Position numbers and translations under genes: made by a program. The notes under the pieces were generated by a model. That model had not been told where the DNA came from, did not search any database, and saw only the letters and a program-made list of their open reading frames with translations. Shown here one piece after another: positions 54,101 to 56,578 of a stretch of DNA of 64,000 bases; within the stretch, counting starts at the first letter, position 1; each line of letters starts with the position of its first letter. Origin of the DNA: Chrysogorgia sp. JL179-B06 (lineage: Eukaryota > Cnidaria > Anthozoa > Scleralcyonacea > Chrysogorgiidae); the NCBI GenBank assembly GCA_035772405.1, contig JAYKKM010000351.1:3912501-3976500 (forward strand), in the 5' to 3' direction.

Positions 54101-56544
54101 TCGTCTTAGTAGTGTAGTGTGCAGCCTTTATTTATTATTAAACCATATCTGACACTAAAGTTACACATTTGTTTATAAACCATGTCTGTGCACCAAAAGG
54201 TATTTATTTCTTAGTGAGGGATGGCATAGAAATACTAGTAGATATTAATTTCCACTGTTTGTTCAGTGGTAGTCCGCACAGAAACAAATACACAGTTACT
54301 TAATTACTTTTTATGAAACAACGAAATGCAGAGAAAACAAGCTAAATAGTTCAGGAGGTTCCGGAGGCTCCGGAGTTAGTGGCCACAAGAAATGTATTCA
54401 AATTGGCAAATGCAATGAATGGGTTATTACATTAAGTTATTCAAACAGTAAGCGGGCGAGGGATCGTTGCGTACACGTATTTCTAGTTTAAATATAATCT
54501 ATTAATGACATTAGAAATGTTTATCCATACCTCATTGTGCAAAGGAAATATCCACCGTAACTCATCATTTTGGCATATTTCCTTGAAAATACCATGTCCA
54601 AACTTGCGAACAAGTTGTTTTAACAAGAATAACTGGATGTGCGATCGACCGGTCCCAGTACAAATATTTTTGGCCACGTCAAGGAAGCTTGGCAAACTTT
54701 CAAACCTTTCCAGATTCGTAGTGTAATCTTTCCCGAGATATGTCGAAAGTACCTCCAAGGCTGCGCGTGTAGCCGCTACTGTCTCAAGTTTGGTAATATC
54801 GATGCAATGTGGTGGCGTTCTCATTTTAATAGATAAAACATTTAACGACCTTTCCAACATTTTTGTTGCCAAACAAATTTCAGTGTTCTCACGGGCGTCT
54901 TTGCATTTTAGCAATTTCGTTGTTTCTACATCCTGAACAGAAAGACATTGATAGGAAATGTCTCACTTTTTTTAAATGCATATAAACTAATAAAAAGTAG
55001 AACACGCCTCTTGAAATATGCCTAGATAATCTAATATCATATTAGGTTATCATGTATGTAACACTATCTCCTCAAATCAGTGCACTTAGGGCCTGCTTCT
55101 CACATTGAAAATGTACCCGCATAGTTTTCTTCGCTTATACAGTAGGCTTGGGGACGAAGTTGTTTCAATAACGGATGACAATTTCAAGATAGCGGATGCA
55201 TTTAAATCACCTTCGTGGTTCGTGATACTTCCTGTCTCACCTACTTCAGTTATTATAGCTTATTGGTGGAGAACACTATTCCATGCTAGAAGGTCTTGGT
55301 GAAATACTTTTGGAGATATGTCTCCTCATCAGTAGTCTCCTCATCAGTAGTCGCCAAGATGGCGGATTTTCGTTGTTGCTAACGATATGTACGTTAAACG
55401 CTTGCGATGAAGTAATTCGTAACTCATTCTGCATATGATTTGATGTACGTGCAAGTAAGATCAACTAATATAAAATATTCTCATTCCAATTGTAATGCTT
55501 GTACATCGAACACATATCAGATAAAAATATCGAAATCAATTCGAAAATCGATTCGATTTGAAGCTTCTTACTCCGACTCACCTTGAATGGCATTCGTAAT
55601 TTTGAAGCTAAACTTGACAATTTTGATCTTCACCTTCACAATTTTGTCCTTCACAATTTTGACCTTCAAAATGTTGACCTTGACTTCACAATTATGACCT
55701 TGACCTTCACCAAAGGTCGAGCTCATAAAATTCAGTAAAGTAAACTATGACCTCATGAGGAATATGGTGTAGCTTTTTGATTCAAACTTTACGTAGAACT
55801 TTTGAAACCACCGTATTTATATTAAACCTGATTTTCTCAAATGCGCAATTGGATAATAGAGTTAAAACGCGAACGATTTTTCCGGTTATATATACGTAAA
55901 GTCTCAACCTCGTTCCCAGGGCATTTTGCCTCCACGCGGCGGAAGGTCGGCGAAAATGGCCCAAGGATCGGCTGGTCCATTCTATAATCCGATTGGCTTG
56001 TCATAAAACTCAATTAATTCAGCCGAGTATAATTTATTCATCTAAATCTGAATGCTGTCTTCAAATTTTACAGCAAATTAGAAGTGATAGCTTTCGCTAA
56101 ATTGGATATATGCTTTTTCATAGCTTTTGTAAGAGATAACCATGGATGTATGGTGGATTATTAAGCTTGTTAGCTGCTTTTATGACGACAAATGCTGAGA
56201 TGAACAACTCTGAAGAGCATTGAACATTTCTCAATTATTCAGGTCAACAAAGGCAATGGAACAAAGACCACAACAATTATCATATCTGAACACCCAGAAA
56301 TTCTGGGTGTCATGTGACCAGCCGATCCCATGGCCATTTTCGCCGACCTTCAACCGTGGAGGCAAAATGCCCTGGGAACGATGTTGGTAAAGTCTGATAC
56401 ACCGCTAGAAAATGCAAATGGTCCTAACCTAAAAACGCAGCATTCAAATAACGCACCGGTGAGAACAATGAACATCAACAAAGAAATGTAAACAAAATCC
56501 TATTCTAATTTTCATAATTGTGATCATGATCATGATCATGATCG

Positions 56545-56578
<34 letters not shown>

